Assembly (NCBI RefSeq): GCF_000152625.1
Contig: NZ_CH724156.1
Span: forward strand, 2,258,687 to 2,322,686
DNA: 64,000 nt
Origin: Roseovarius nubinhibens ISM
Lineage (GTDB): Bacteria; Pseudomonadota; Alphaproteobacteria; Rhodobacterales; Rhodobacteraceae
Direction: 5' to 3'
A program made the translations under genes and the position numbers. The notes below the pieces were generated by a model. It did not search any database and was not told the DNA's origin. It saw only the letters and a list, made by a program, of their open reading frames with translations. This document shows, piece by piece, positions 1-7,887 of this stretch. Within the stretch, counting starts at the first letter, position 1. The number at the start of each line of letters is the position of its first letter.

Positions 1-1
1 A

Positions 2-784
2 CCCGCGCCTGCCAAGACGGCAACGGCCCAAAGCGCCGCCGCCACGCCTGAGGGGACTGAGGCAGGGCCGGACTGGGCCGATGCGGCCCATCCCGAGATT
101 GATTACAGCAAGGCGATCTTCTCTCAGCTGCATCGCGAGAAATTCACCATTCACGGCTGGTGGGGGCTCTCGCAGGATCGCGCCGCCATCGACGACAGCC
201 CCAAGATCTTTGGCATCAACGTGTCGGAATATAAGGAGGGGCTGCAGCTCTCGACGCCCAAGCTCTATGTCTCCTGCAAGGAGGGCGAGACCAGCGTCGT
301 CTTTGATGCCGATGATTATATTCTCAGCGATTACAATGTGAACACGGTGCCGGTGACCTATCGCATCGATGGGCAGGACGCGGTGCAGGACCGGTGGTCC
401 AAGCTCACCAGTTCCAAGGGCGGCGGTCTCTTTGGGGCCCAGGGGCAGCGGATGATCCGGCAACTCTATGACGCCGAAAAGCTCTTTGTCCGGCTGACCG
501 AGAAGAACGGCAAGACCCATGACGCGACCTTTCAGCTGGCGGGCGGTCAGGCGGTGTTCGATGCGGCGGCGGCGGCTTGCGGGTTCTCGACGCTCGACCT
601 GACGGCGGCGGATTACCGGGCGATTCAGACCATGCTCAATTCCGCGGGCTATGAGGCGGGCACGCCGGACGGGGTCTGGGGCGCGGGATCGGCACAGGCG
701 ATGCGGGCGTGGCAGGCGGAGAATGGCCTTGCGACCACGGGGGCACCGGACCGGGCGAGCCTTGCGGCGATGGGGATGAACTAG
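2..784 (+). CDS. VasI-like and peptidoglycan-binding domain protein (5' end missing)
   Basis: The reading frame is open from base 2 to the TAG at 782-784, so the start lies before the window. The visible part begins with an Ala/Pro/Thr-rich linker. Next comes a region of about 130 residues around LSTPKLYVSCK and VTYRIDG that resembles the VasI/type VI-associated beta fold. It ends in a PG_binding_1 repeat (ADYRAIQTMLNSAGY, then DGVWGAGSAQAMRAWQ) that would bind cell-wall peptidoglycan. The protein is probably periplasmic or membrane-anchored, but its N-terminus is not visible. The peptidoglycan-binding repeat is clear; the VasI resemblance is from memory of the family and weaker. The first ATG inside the window, at 221, falls within the domain and is not the start. 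Confidence 0.75.
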   Translation, partial: PAPAKTATAQSAAATPEGTEAGPDWADAAHPEIDYSKAIFSQLHREKFTIHGWWGLSQDRAAIDDSPKIFGINVSEYKEGLQLSTPKLYVSCKEGETSVVFDADDYILSDYNVNTVPVTYRIDGQDAVQDRWSKLTSSKGGGLFGAQGQRMIRQLYDAEKLFVRLTEKNGKTHDATFQLAGGQAVFDAAAAACGFSTLDLTAADYRAIQTMLNSAGYEAGTPDGVWGAGSAQAMRAWQAENGLATTGAPDRASLAAMGMN

Positions 785-802
785 GGGGCGGCGATCCGTG
801 GC

Positions 803-946
803 CTAGCGCCAGAAGGCCAGCCATTCGATCGCGGCGCTCAGCTTGCGCAGGAGGAAAAGCGTGCCATCGCCGTGCTGATAGGTGAAATCGAGCACCAGGC
901 CGATCACGATCAGCAGGGCGAGAAAAAAGGCAATGCGGTTCGTCAT
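803..946 (-). CDS. Small single-pass membrane protein downstream of gap
   Basis: This 47-residue protein starts at the ATG at 946 and has one hydrophobic segment (about residues 5-20, AFFLALLIVIGLVLDF) and a C-terminus ending in IEWLAFWR. Short proteins with this layout often follow gap in Rhodobacteraceae, as I recall the family; the function is unknown. It lies on the gap strand, downstream of the gap hairpin at 965-998, so it either depends on read-through or has its own promoter. A frame opening further upstream at 1078 runs through the terminator and gap codons, so it is unlikely to be the true start. Confidence 0.65.
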   Translation of the reverse strand: MTNRIAFFLALLIVIGLVLDFTYQHGDGTLFLLRKLSAAIEWLAFWR

Positions 947-964
947 GCGGGTGGCCCGAAAAGA

Positions 965-998
965 AAACGTCCCGCCGGGTATGCCTGACGGGACGTTT
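965..998 (-). terminator. Intrinsic terminator of gap
   Basis: A perfect 10-bp stem (965-974 with 989-998, AAACGTCCCG/CGGGACGTTT) has a 14-base loop. Read on the minus strand it is followed by a T-rich tail (TTCTTTTC). It sits 23 bp after the gap stop codon. Confidence 0.8.
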
Positions 999-1020
999 CG
1001 GTGCAAGGAGGCGGGTGGGC

Positions 1021-2022
1021 TTAGCCCAGCTTGCCCATCGCGACGGCCACATCGGCCATGCGGCAGGAGAAGCCCCATTCATTGTCGTACCAGCTCAGCA
1101 CGCGCACGAGGCGGCCGCCGATGACCTTGGTCTGGGCCGGGGCGAAGATCGAGCTTTCTTCGGTGTGGTTGAAATCGATCGAGACCTTGGGTTCGGGATC
1201 ATAGCCGAGCACGCCCTTCATCGGGCCTTCGGCGGCGGCGCGCATGGCGGCGTTGACCTCATCCTCGGTCACGTCTGTCTTGGCGACGAAGGTCAGGTCG
1301 ACGGCCGAGACATTGGGGGTCGGCACGCGGATGGCCGAGCCGTCGAGCTTGCCCTTGAGGGCGGGCAGCACCTCGCCCAGCGCCTTGGCGGCACCGGTGG
1401 AGGTCGGGATCATCGACATGGCGGCGGCGCGGGCGCGGTAGAGATCCTTGTGGCGACGGTCGAGCGTCGGCTGATCGCCGGTATAGGCGTGGATCGTGGT
1501 CATGATGCCGCTCTCGATGCCGAAGGAATCGTCGAGCACCTTGGCCACCGGCGCGAGGCAGTTGGTGGTGCAGGAGCCGTTCGAGATCATCGTGTCCGAG
1601 GCTTGCAGCTCGTTGTCATTGACGCCGAAGACGATGGTGCGGTCGACATTCTTGCCGGGCGCCGAGAGGAGCACTTTCTTGGCGCCGCGCTCGAGATGTT
1701 TCTTGGCCTTTTCACCGTCGTTGAATTTGCCGGTGCATTCCAGAACCACGTCGCAGCCGGACCAGTCGAGCTCGTCCATGTCATAGGTCGAGAACATCTG
1801 CATCGGGCCGCGACCCAGATCCATCGTGCCATCGCCGAGGGTGATCTCGTTGGCGAAACGGCCATGCACGCTGTCATATTTGAGCAGGTGGGCGGCGGTT
1901 TCGAGCGGGCCGGTGGCGTTGACCTTGACGACCTTGATGTCGTCACGGGTCGATTGCGCGATATGGGCGAGCGTGCAGCGGCCGATGCGGCCGAACCCGT
2001 TGATGCCGACGGTGATGGTCAT
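1021..2022 (-). CDS. gap: Type I glyceraldehyde-3-phosphate dehydrogenase
   Basis: The 333-residue protein catalyses the phosphorylating oxidation of glyceraldehyde-3-phosphate in glycolysis/gluconeogenesis. It has the Rossmann start GINGFGRIGR, the catalytic cysteine C151 in NGSCTTNCLAP and the histidine in TTIHAYTGDQ, and it is full length for the family. After the second beta strand the sequence is VKVNATGP: the Asp that normally binds the NAD ribose (as in VND) is replaced by A36, which may relax NAD specificity towards NADP. The gene lies 117 bp after the pca-operon BKACE on the same strand. A two-tier inverted repeat (2075-2134) between them argues for a separate transcript. A terminator follows at 965-998. 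Confidence 0.95.
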   Translation of the reverse strand: MTITVGINGFGRIGRCTLAHIAQSTRDDIKVVKVNATGPLETAAHLLKYDSVHGRFANEITLGDGTMDLGRGPMQMFSTYDMDELDWSGCDVVLECTGKFNDGEKAKKHLERGAKKVLLSAPGKNVDRTIVFGVNDNELQASDTMISNGSCTTNCLAPVAKVLDDSFGIESGIMTTIHAYTGDQPTLDRRHKDLYRARAAAMSMIPTSTGAAKALGEVLPALKGKLDGSAIRVPTPNVSAVDLTFVAKTDVTEDEVNAAMRAAAEGPMKGVLGYDPEPKVSIDFNHTEESSIFAPAQTKVIGGRLVRVLSWYDNEWGFSCRMADVAVAMGKLG

Positions 2023-2074
2023 GGGCGTGCTCCTGAGCTTTGTGAAACTTACCCGCGATATAGAGGGGGGGGCG

Positions 2075-2134
2075 CAGGGCCGAAAGGGACAAAACGCAAG
2101 GCTTTGCCCTTGTTAGCGATAAATTTCGGCCCTG
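2075..2134 (-). terminator. Two-tier stem-loop between the pca operon and gap
   Basis: An 11-bp perfect inverted repeat (CAGGGCCGAAA at 2075-2085, TTTCGGCCCTG at 2124-2134) encloses an inner 5-bp hairpin (CAAGG 2097-2101 / CCTTG 2108-2112). It begins 6 bp after the BKACE stop codon. It could end the pca operon transcript or form a structured gap leader; no long T-run follows, so its role is uncertain. Confidence 0.45.
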
Positions 2135-2139
2135 TGGCC

Positions 2140-2970
2140 TCAGGCCGGGCGCAGGCCGAGCATCTCGCGCGCCTGGGCCGGGGTGGCGACGGGGCGGTCG
2201 TATTTGGCGCAAAGATCGGCGGCGCGGGCGATGAGCGCGGCGTTCGAGGGCGCGAGCGTGTCGCGGTCGAGCCGCACATTGTCCTCGAGACCGGCGCGGG
2301 TGTGACCGCCCGAGGCGATCGCCCATTCGTTGATGGTGAGCTGGGCCGCGCCGATGCCCGCGGCGCACCATTCGGCGTCGGGCGCGCGGCTTTGCAGGAT
2401 GTGGCGGTAGAAGTCGAACACCTCGCGGTCGACCGGCATGGCGTTTTTCACCCCCATGACGAACTGCACATAGAGCCTGCCGGTGAGCACCCCCTCGGCA
2501 TGGAGGCGGATCGCCTGCAGCACATGGCCGAGATCAAAGGCCTCGACCTCGGGGGTGATGTCATGGGCGCGCATTTCCGCCGCCAGCCACTCCACCAGAT
2601 CGGGCGGGTTCTCATAGACGCGGGTCGGGAAATTGTTCGACCCCACCGAGAGCGAGGCCATGTCGGGGCGCAGCGGCAGCATGCCGCCACGGGTCTGGCC
2701 CGCGCCAGAGCGGCCGCCGGTGGAAAACTGAACGATCACGCCGGGGCAGTGTTTCTCCAGACCTTCCTTGAGCCGGGCGAATTTCTCAGGATCGCTCGAC
2801 GGGGTTTCATCATCGTTGCGCACATGGGCGTGGATGATGCTGGCCCCGGCCTCAACGGCGGCGTGGCTGCTTTCGATCTGTTCCGTGACGGTGATCGGCA
2901 CGGCGGGGTTGTTGGCCTTGGTCGGCAGTGAGCCGGTGATGGCACAGCACAGGATGCAGGGTTTGGTCAT
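2140..2970 (-). CDS. Beta-keto acid cleavage enzyme (BKACE, DUF849) in the pca operon
   Basis: The 276-residue protein is a DUF849/BKACE TIM-barrel enzyme. Family members condense a beta-keto acid with acetyl-CoA to give acetoacetate and a new acyl-CoA. The zinc-binding HxH pair (H47 and H49 in IIHAHVRND) and the conserved GLEDNVRL segment are present. It is the last gene of the pobA-pcaDCHG operon, 15 bp after pcaG. That position suggests 3-oxoadipate as substrate, giving succinyl-CoA and acetoacetate; this is inference from context and reaction chemistry. Databases usually label such proteins 3-keto-5-aminohexanoate cleavage enzyme, which the context does not support. No pcaB, pcaI, pcaJ or pcaF is present in the window. 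Confidence 0.88.
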   Translation of the reverse strand: MTKPCILCCAITGSLPTKANNPAVPITVTEQIESSHAAVEAGASIIHAHVRNDDETPSSDPEKFARLKEGLEKHCPGVIVQFSTGGRSGAGQTRGGMLPLRPDMASLSVGSNNFPTRVYENPPDLVEWLAAEMRAHDITPEVEAFDLGHVLQAIRLHAEGVLTGRLYVQFVMGVKNAMPVDREVFDFYRHILQSRAPDAEWCAAGIGAAQLTINEWAIASGGHTRAGLEDNVRLDRDTLAPSNAALIARAADLCAKYDRPVATPAQAREMLGLRPA

Positions 2971-2985
2971 GTCCGGTCCTTGGGC

Positions 2986-3606
2986 CTAGATGTCGAAAAA
3001 CACGGTCTCATCCGCGCCTTGCAGGCGGATGTCGAAACGGTAGACGGGCGCGCCGTCGCGGATCTCGCGCCGGGCGATGAGCGTGTCGCGGCGGCTTTCC
3101 CATTCGATGAGGCCGAGGACCGGATCGGCGGCGTTGGCGTCCGCTTCGTCGTCGAAATAGAGCCTTGTGTTGAGACCGATGTTGATGCCGCGCGCGACGA
3201 TCCAGAGATTGAGATGCGGCGCCATGAGACGCCCGCCGCGGCCCATGACGGGCCCGGGTTTGACAGTATCAAAGCCCCATTCGCCGGTGTCGAAATCGGT
3301 GATCACCCGGCCCCAGCCGCGAAAGCCTTCTTCGGTCCCGCCGGGGTCTTCGGGATGGGCATAATGCCCGGCGGCATTGGCCTGCCAGACCTCGATCAGC
3401 ACATCCTTGACCGGCGAGCCGGTGCCGTCGGTCACCAGACCTTCGACGCGGATGCGTTCGCCCGCCGCATGGGGGCCTGCGATGTCCCAGCCAAGCTCTT
3501 GCGCGTAGATGTCAAACCCGGCCGCGCCGGGGGCGAGGCCGATATGGACATAGGGCCCGGCGGTCTGCGAGGGGGTTTCCTTGAGGTAGTCGAGACGTTG
3601 CGCCAT
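2986..3606 (-). CDS. pcaG: Protocatechuate 3,4-dioxygenase alpha subunit
   Basis: The 206-residue subunit starts MAQRLDYLKETPSQTAGPYV at 3606, behind a good GAGGGAGG ribosome site; a longer open frame to 3669 overlaps pcaH and is rejected. It belongs to the intradiol dioxygenase fold with the family pattern GLVTDGTGSPVKDVLIEVWQ. The alpha subunit pairs with PcaH to cleave protocatechuate to 3-carboxy-cis,cis-muconate but carries no iron ligands. It lies 1 bp after pcaH, so the two are translated together. Confidence 0.94.
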   Translation of the reverse strand: MAQRLDYLKETPSQTAGPYVHIGLAPGAAGFDIYAQELGWDIAGPHAAGERIRVEGLVTDGTGSPVKDVLIEVWQANAAGHYAHPEDPGGTEEGFRGWGRVITDFDTGEWGFDTVKPGPVMGRGGRLMAPHLNLWIVARGINIGLNTRLYFDDEADANAADPVLGLIEWESRRDTLIARREIRDGAPVYRFDIRLQGADETVFFDI

Positions 3607-3607
3607 G

Positions 3608-4336
3608 TCAGCCTCCCTCGGGGCGGTTTTCGAAATAAGTCGCGCGCCGCCCGCGCAACACGATGTCAAAGCGATAGGCGATGGAATCGAGCGGGATCGT
3701 CGCGTTCATGTCGAGCGCGGCGGTGAGCTGATCCACGGCGGCGGGGTCTTTCAGCGTCTGCACGATGGGGCAGCGCGCGATGAGCGGGTCGCCCTCGAAA
3801 TAACATTGGGTGATGAGCCGCTGCGAAAAGGACGTGCCGAAGACCGAAAAATGCACATGCGCCGGACGCCAGGAATTGACCCAATTGCGCCACGGGTAGG
3901 CGCCGGGTTTGACGGTGTGAAAGACGTAATAGCCCTGGTCATCGGTGAGCGTGCGCCCGCAGCCGCCGAAATTGGCATCAATGGGCGCGAGATAGCCATC
4001 CTTGCGGTGGCGATAGCGCCCGCCGGCATTGGCCTGCCAGATTTCCACCAGCACATGCGGCACGGGGCGCGCGTTTTCGTCCAGCACCCGGCCATGCAGG
4101 ATGATCCGCTCGCCAATCGCGCTCTCCCCGGCGGTGGCGTAATTGTGCAAAAGGTCATTGTCGCCCGGGTTGATGTCATCGTTGCGAAAACTCGGCCCGG
4201 TGATTTCGCTGGCGCTTTGTTCAAGGCTCAGCAGCGGGAAGCTGGGCGCGCGCGAGACGGAGGTTTTATACTCAGGCGTCAGCGCCGGGGCGTGCCACTG
4301 GCGGTCGCGCTGATAATATTCGGCGGGCGTTTTCAT
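3608..4336 (-). CDS. pcaH: Protocatechuate 3,4-dioxygenase beta subunit
   Basis: The 242-residue subunit holds the non-haem ferric site. Its likely iron ligands by family alignment are Y108 (GGRYRHR), Y147 (AYPW), H160 and H162 (RPAHVHF), with R157 as the conserved arginine. Together with PcaG it opens the protocatechuate ring between the two hydroxyls. The start ATG overlaps the pcaC stop by four bases (ATGA), so it belongs to the pobA-pcaDCHG operon. Length is normal for the family. Confidence 0.95.
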   Translation of the reverse strand: MKTPAEYYQRDRQWHAPALTPEYKTSVSRAPSFPLLSLEQSASEITGPSFRNDDINPGDNDLLHNYATAGESAIGERIILHGRVLDENARPVPHVLVEIWQANAGGRYRHRKDGYLAPIDANFGGCGRTLTDDQGYYVFHTVKPGAYPWRNWVNSWRPAHVHFSVFGTSFSQRLITQCYFEGDPLIARCPIVQTLKDPAAVDQLTAALDMNATIPLDSIAYRFDIVLRGRRATYFENRPEGG

Positions 4337-4743
4337 GCCTCGGCCTCCATTTCCGCATAGGTTTCCTTGGCCAGCCGGATCGCGTGATTGGCGCGCGGCA
4401 CACCGGCATAGATGGCGACATGTTGAAACGCTTCGATCACGTCGGATTGGCTCGCCCCGGTGCGGGCGGTGGCGCGGATATGCATGGGGATTTCCTCGAA
4501 ATTGCCGGTGGCGGCCAGCAGCGCGAGGGTCAGCATCGAGCGTTCGCGCGGGCTGATCGCGTCGCTGGCCCAGACGGTGCCCCAGGCGCCTTCGGTGATC
4601 AGCGTCTGAAAGGGGGCGTCGAAATCGCTCTTGCAGGCTTCGGCGCGGTCGACATGGGCATCGCCCAGCACGCGGCGGCGGGTGTCCATCCCGGTCGTGT
4701 AGCGGTCGGTCGGGGTGCGCTCAGTCGGGGGGCGTTCAGACAT
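4333..4743 (-). CDS. pcaC: 4-carboxymuconolactone decarboxylase
   Basis: The 136-residue protein starts [10 protein letters not shown] at 4743 and contains the CMD/AhpD-like helical fold ([41 protein letters not shown]). It decarboxylates 4-carboxymuconolactone to 3-oxoadipate enol-lactone, between PcaB and PcaD in the beta-ketoadipate pathway. It overlaps pcaD by 8 bp and pcaH by 4 bp. A frame opening further upstream at 4896 lies inside pcaD and is not used. It is a stand-alone PcaC, not the PcaCD fusion seen in some bacteria. Confidence 0.93.
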   Translation of the reverse strand: MSERPPTERTPTDRYTTGMDTRRRVLGDAHVDRAEACKSDFDAPFQTLITEGAWGTVWASDAISPRERSMLTLALLAATGNFEEIPMHIRATARTGASQSDVIEAFQHVAIYAGVPRANHAIRLAKETYAEMEAEA

Positions 4744-5524
4744 GGGCGGTCTCCTTGAGAAAATCGGACAGGATCGCCGCATAGGCGGCGGGGGCCTCGA
4801 CACAGGGCAGGTGGCCGGTGTCGGGCAGGGTCGCGAAGCGCGCGCCGGGGATGAGCCGGGCGGTGTCGGCGACGAGATCGGGGGGGCTCGCGCCATCCTC
4901 GGCCCCGGCGATGGCCAGCGTCGGCAGGGTGAGCGTGGCGGTGGTGGCGCGCAGATCGGCCCCGGCGATGGCGGCGCAGCAGCCGATATAGCCCTCGGGC
5001 GGCGTGCGGGTCAGCATGTTGCGCCAGAGCGCCAGCTCGGGCGTGGCGCGGAAGCGCGCGGCGAACCAGCGCTCCATCACCGCGTCAGCAATCGCCTCGA
5101 TCCCGCCGGCGCGGATGGCGGCAATGCGGGCCTGCCAGGCCTCTGGCGTGCCCATGGCGGCGGCGGTGTTCGACAGGACCAGCGCCGAGAGGAGATCGGG
5201 GCGGCGGGCGGCGAGTGCCTGCCCGACCATGCCGCCGATGGAGAGGCCGATGAAGGTGACGTTTGTGAGGTCGAGATACTCGATCAGCGCCTCGGCATCG
5301 CGGGCGAGCGCGTCCATGTCATAGGGGCCGGGCGGGCAGGCGGAGAGCCCATGCCCGCGCATGTCATAGCGGATGAGCCGCAGACCGACGGGCAGATGCG
5401 GCAGGAGCGCGTCCCAGAGCCGCAGATCGGTGCCGAGCGAATTGGCAAAGACCAGCGGGCGACCGCCGGGGTCGCCATCCTCGCGCCAGTGCAGCGCGGC
5501 CTCGGCCCAGTTCAGCATACGCAT
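4736..5524 (-). CDS. pcaD: 3-oxoadipate enol-lactonase
   Basis: The 262-residue protein is an alpha/beta hydrolase. The nucleophile elbow reads GLSIGGMVGQ (serine in GxSxG), the catalytic Asp is likely in the TLAIAGAEDG region, and the His is in LPDTGHLPCVE. It hydrolyses 3-oxoadipate enol-lactone to 3-oxoadipate. The start overlaps the pobA stop (ATGA at 5521-5526 on the minus strand), placing it second in the operon. A second in-frame ATG two codons later is also possible. Confidence 0.93.
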   Translation of the reverse strand: MRMLNWAEAALHWREDGDPGGRPLVFANSLGTDLRLWDALLPHLPVGLRLIRYDMRGHGLSACPPGPYDMDALARDAEALIEYLDLTNVTFIGLSIGGMVGQALAARRPDLLSALVLSNTAAAMGTPEAWQARIAAIRAGGIEAIADAVMERWFAARFRATPELALWRNMLTRTPPEGYIGCCAAIAGADLRATTATLTLPTLAIAGAEDGASPPDLVADTARLIPGARFATLPDTGHLPCVEAPAAYAAILSDFLKETAHV

Positions 5525-6693
5525 CAGTATGGAAGCCCCACGTAGTTTTGCGCAAAGACCTTCTGCGCCGCCGCGTTGTCGCGCAGGAAGGCGACTTCGG
5601 CCTGTTGCATCTTGATATCAAATTCCGATTGATGCGGATAGCGGTGCAAGAGGTTGGTGGTCGACCAGCTAAAGCGTTCGGCCTTCCAGACCCGGGCGAG
5701 GGCGCGTTCGGAATAGCGTTCGATCCCGTCGCTGTCGCCGTCGAGGTAATGCTGTCGCAGTCCGGTGTAGAGGTAATGCACATCGGAGGCGGCGGTGTTG
5801 AGCCCCTTGGCCCCGGTCGGCGGCACGATATGGGCGGCGTCGCCACAGAGAAAGAGCCGCCCCCATTGCATCGGCTCGCAGACGAAGCTGCGCAGAGGCG
5901 CGATGGATTTCTCGATCGAGGGGCCAGTGATCAGCCGGTCGGCGGCATCTTCGGGGATGCGTCGCTTGAGCTCTTCCCAGAAGTTGGCATCGCTCCAATC
6001 CTCGGGACTGTCGGAGAGGGCGCATTGGATGTAGTAGCGGCTGAGCGTGGCGCTGCGCATCGAGCACAGGGCAAAGCCGCGTTCGGAGCCGGAATAGATC
6101 AGCTCGTCATGGACGGGCGGGGTTTCCGACAGGATGCCGAGCCATCCGAACGGGTAGATTTTCTCATATTCGCGCCGCACCGAGAGCGGGATGGTCTGAC
6201 GGCTGACGCCGTGGAACCCGTCGCAACCGGCGATGAAATCGCAGTCGATGCGGTGTTCGGTGCCGGCCACATGATAGGTGACATGGGGCGCGTCGCTCTT
6301 GGCGTCATGGATGGTGACGTGATCGACATTGAAGAGGGTGGGCGCGCCTGCGGCCTCGCGCGCGTCATAGAGATCGCGGGTGAGCTCGGTCTGGCCATAG
6401 ACGATGACATCGCGGCCGGTATGGGCATGGAAATTGACCCCGAATTGCGTGTCGCCATAGGCGATGACCGTGCCCTCATGGGCAAAGCTTTCGCGGTCCA
6501 TGCGGTCGCCCGCGCCCGCCTGCCGCAGCAGATCGGCAGTGCCGGTTTCCAGAATGCCCGCGCGGATGCGGCCCAGCACATAGTCGCGGGTCTTGCGTTC
6601 GAGGATGACGGTGGCGATGCCCTGACGGTGCAGAAGCTGGCCGAGCAAAAGCCCCGAGGGGCCGCCGCCGATGATGCAGACCTGAGTGCGCAT
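5524..6693 (-). CDS. pobA: 4-hydroxybenzoate 3-monooxygenase
   Basis: The 389-residue flavoprotein hydroxylates 4-hydroxybenzoate to protocatechuate using FAD, NAD(P)H and oxygen. All three flavin-hydroxylase fingerprints are present: the N-terminal dinucleotide motif IIGGGPSGLLLGQL, the central CDGFHG (DG motif) and the GDAAHIVPPTGAKG (GD motif). The start at 6693 is set by GGAGGAGAG just upstream; the frame could open at 6720 without a ribosome site. It is the first gene of the pob-pca operon, divergent from pcaQ. Length matches characterised PobA enzymes of about 390 residues. Confidence 0.96.
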   Translation of the reverse strand: MRTQVCIIGGGPSGLLLGQLLHRQGIATVILERKTRDYVLGRIRAGILETGTADLLRQAGAGDRMDRESFAHEGTVIAYGDTQFGVNFHAHTGRDVIVYGQTELTRDLYDAREAAGAPTLFNVDHVTIHDAKSDAPHVTYHVAGTEHRIDCDFIAGCDGFHGVSRQTIPLSVRREYEKIYPFGWLGILSETPPVHDELIYSGSERGFALCSMRSATLSRYYIQCALSDSPEDWSDANFWEELKRRIPEDAADRLITGPSIEKSIAPLRSFVCEPMQWGRLFLCGDAAHIVPPTGAKGLNTAASDVHYLYTGLRQHYLDGDSDGIERYSERALARVWKAERFSWSTTNLLHRYPHQSEFDIKMQQAEVAFLRDNAAAQKVFAQNYVGLPY

Positions 6694-6735
6694 GTCTCTC
6701 CTCCCAGACGGACCCGCCAAACTGTTGGAAAAGAG

Positions 6736-6769
6736 AATGACTTCTGTATCGCGGTAAGTAAAATGACTT
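6736..6769. promoter_or_regulatory. Candidate PcaQ operator between pobA and pcaQ
   Basis: The 114-bp divergent spacer holds two direct copies of AATGACTT (6736-6743 and 6762-6769), 26 bp apart. The second sits in the small dyad AAGT-N6-ACTT at 6756-6769. LysR-type regulators usually bind such a region and activate the divergent operon with an aromatic effector. The exact PcaQ site is inferred. Confidence 0.35.
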
Positions 6770-6807
6770 GTGTGACCGTATTCTTGTCAAAAGTGGAAAG
6801 AAAATAG

Positions 6808-7728
6808 ATGATCGACCGCCGGATCAAGTTCCGCCATATCCAGTGTTTCGTGGAGATCGTGCGCCAGAAGAGCATGAAACGCGCGGCCGAGCGGCTCTAT
6901 CTCACCCAGCCTGCGATTTCGAAGACGCTCAAGGAGCTTGAGGATATTCTCGGGGCGGCGATGCTCACCCGGAGCCGGGCGGGGGTGGCGCTCACCCGGC
7001 AGGGCGAGGTGTTCTTGCATTTCGCGGAGATGAGCCTCGCGGCGCTGCAGCAGGGGCTCGACGGGGTCGAGCAGGTCGGGCAGGCGGGGCGGGTGACGCT
7101 CACCGTGGGGGCGCTGCCGAGCGTGGCGGCGCGGCTCATGCCGGAGGCGGTGCGCGAGTTTCGGGCGCTGGCGCCGGAGGTGACGATCCGGCTCATCGAC
7201 GGGCCGCATTCCTATCTCATTGATCTCTTGCGGCGCGGTGGCGTCGATCTCGTCATCGGGCGGCTGGGCCAGCCGGACACGATGCAGGGGATTTCCTTCA
7301 CCCAGCTCTATAATGAATATGTGGAGTTCGTGACCCGGCCCGGGCATCCGCTGCTTGAGGCGCCCGATCTCAAGCGGATCGGCGAATGGCCGGTGATTTT
7401 CCCGGCGGCGGCCTCGGCCATCCGGCCGTTGGTCGAGCGGATGATGATTGCCCATGGCATTGGCGAGCTGCCGAACCGGATCGAGAGTGTCTCGGGCGCG
7501 TTCGGGCGCAATTTCACCCGCAATTCGGATGCGATCTGGATCATTTCGGCGGGGGTGGTCGCCAAGGAGGTGGCCGAGGGCAGCCTTGTTCGGCTACCGT
7601 TTGACACGGGCATCACGGTGGGGCCGGTGGGGCTCATGACGCGGCCCGACAGCCAGCCGAGCCCGGCAGAGCAGGTGTTCCGCATGGCGGTGGGCACGGT
7701 GGTCGCGGCGATGGATGAGGAGATATGA
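6808..7728 (+). CDS. pcaQ: LysR-type regulator of protocatechuate catabolism
   Basis: The 306-residue protein has an N-terminal winged HTH (RIKFRHIQCFVEIV, then AAERLYLTQPAISKTLKELE) and a LysR substrate-binding domain. It is similar over its full length to the PcaQ branch, including the ending that covers FGRNFTRNSDAIWIISAGVV. It is divergent from pobA-pcaDCHG, the typical arrangement for an activator that responds to pathway intermediates. A TRAP transporter follows 159 bp downstream on the same strand and may belong to its regulon. Confidence 0.92.
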   Translation: MIDRRIKFRHIQCFVEIVRQKSMKRAAERLYLTQPAISKTLKELEDILGAAMLTRSRAGVALTRQGEVFLHFAEMSLAALQQGLDGVEQVGQAGRVTLTVGALPSVAARLMPEAVREFRALAPEVTIRLIDGPHSYLIDLLRRGGVDLVIGRLGQPDTMQGISFTQLYNEYVEFVTRPGHPLLEAPDLKRIGEWPVIFPAAASAIRPLVERMMIAHGIGELPNRIESVSGAFGRNFTRNSDAIWIISAGVVAKEVAEGSLVRLPFDTGITVGPVGLMTRPDSQPSPAEQVFRMAVGTVVAAMDEEI

Positions 7729-7743
7729 TTGCCAATCGGGGCA

Positions 7744-7771
7744 AGTAAACGCGCATAAATGTCAATTTACT
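7744..7771. promoter_or_regulatory. Inverted repeat upstream of the TRAP operon
   Basis: AGTAAA (7744-7749) and TTTACT (7766-7771) form a perfect 6-bp inverted repeat with a 16-bp spacer, in the gap between pcaQ and dctP. The heptamer AAGTAAA at its left arm also occurs at 6756-6762 in the pobA-pcaQ promoter. This hints at a shared regulator, but the match is short. Confidence 0.3.
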
Positions 7772-7887
7772 CGCATTTTTGCGACAGTATAACGGATGGC
7801 GGAGGAGTGCGACCGGGGCGCGTCAGGCGTCAGGAGGGCTGTGGAGGCAGCCCGCGGGCGCAGCTCCGATAGGCAAGGGAGGACGCC

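Noticed and set aside
1015..2931. A 638-codon open frame on the plus strand opposite gap and the BKACE gene
   Set aside because: It is antisense to two clear enzymes and arises from high third-position GC; it has no recognisable domain or ribosome site.
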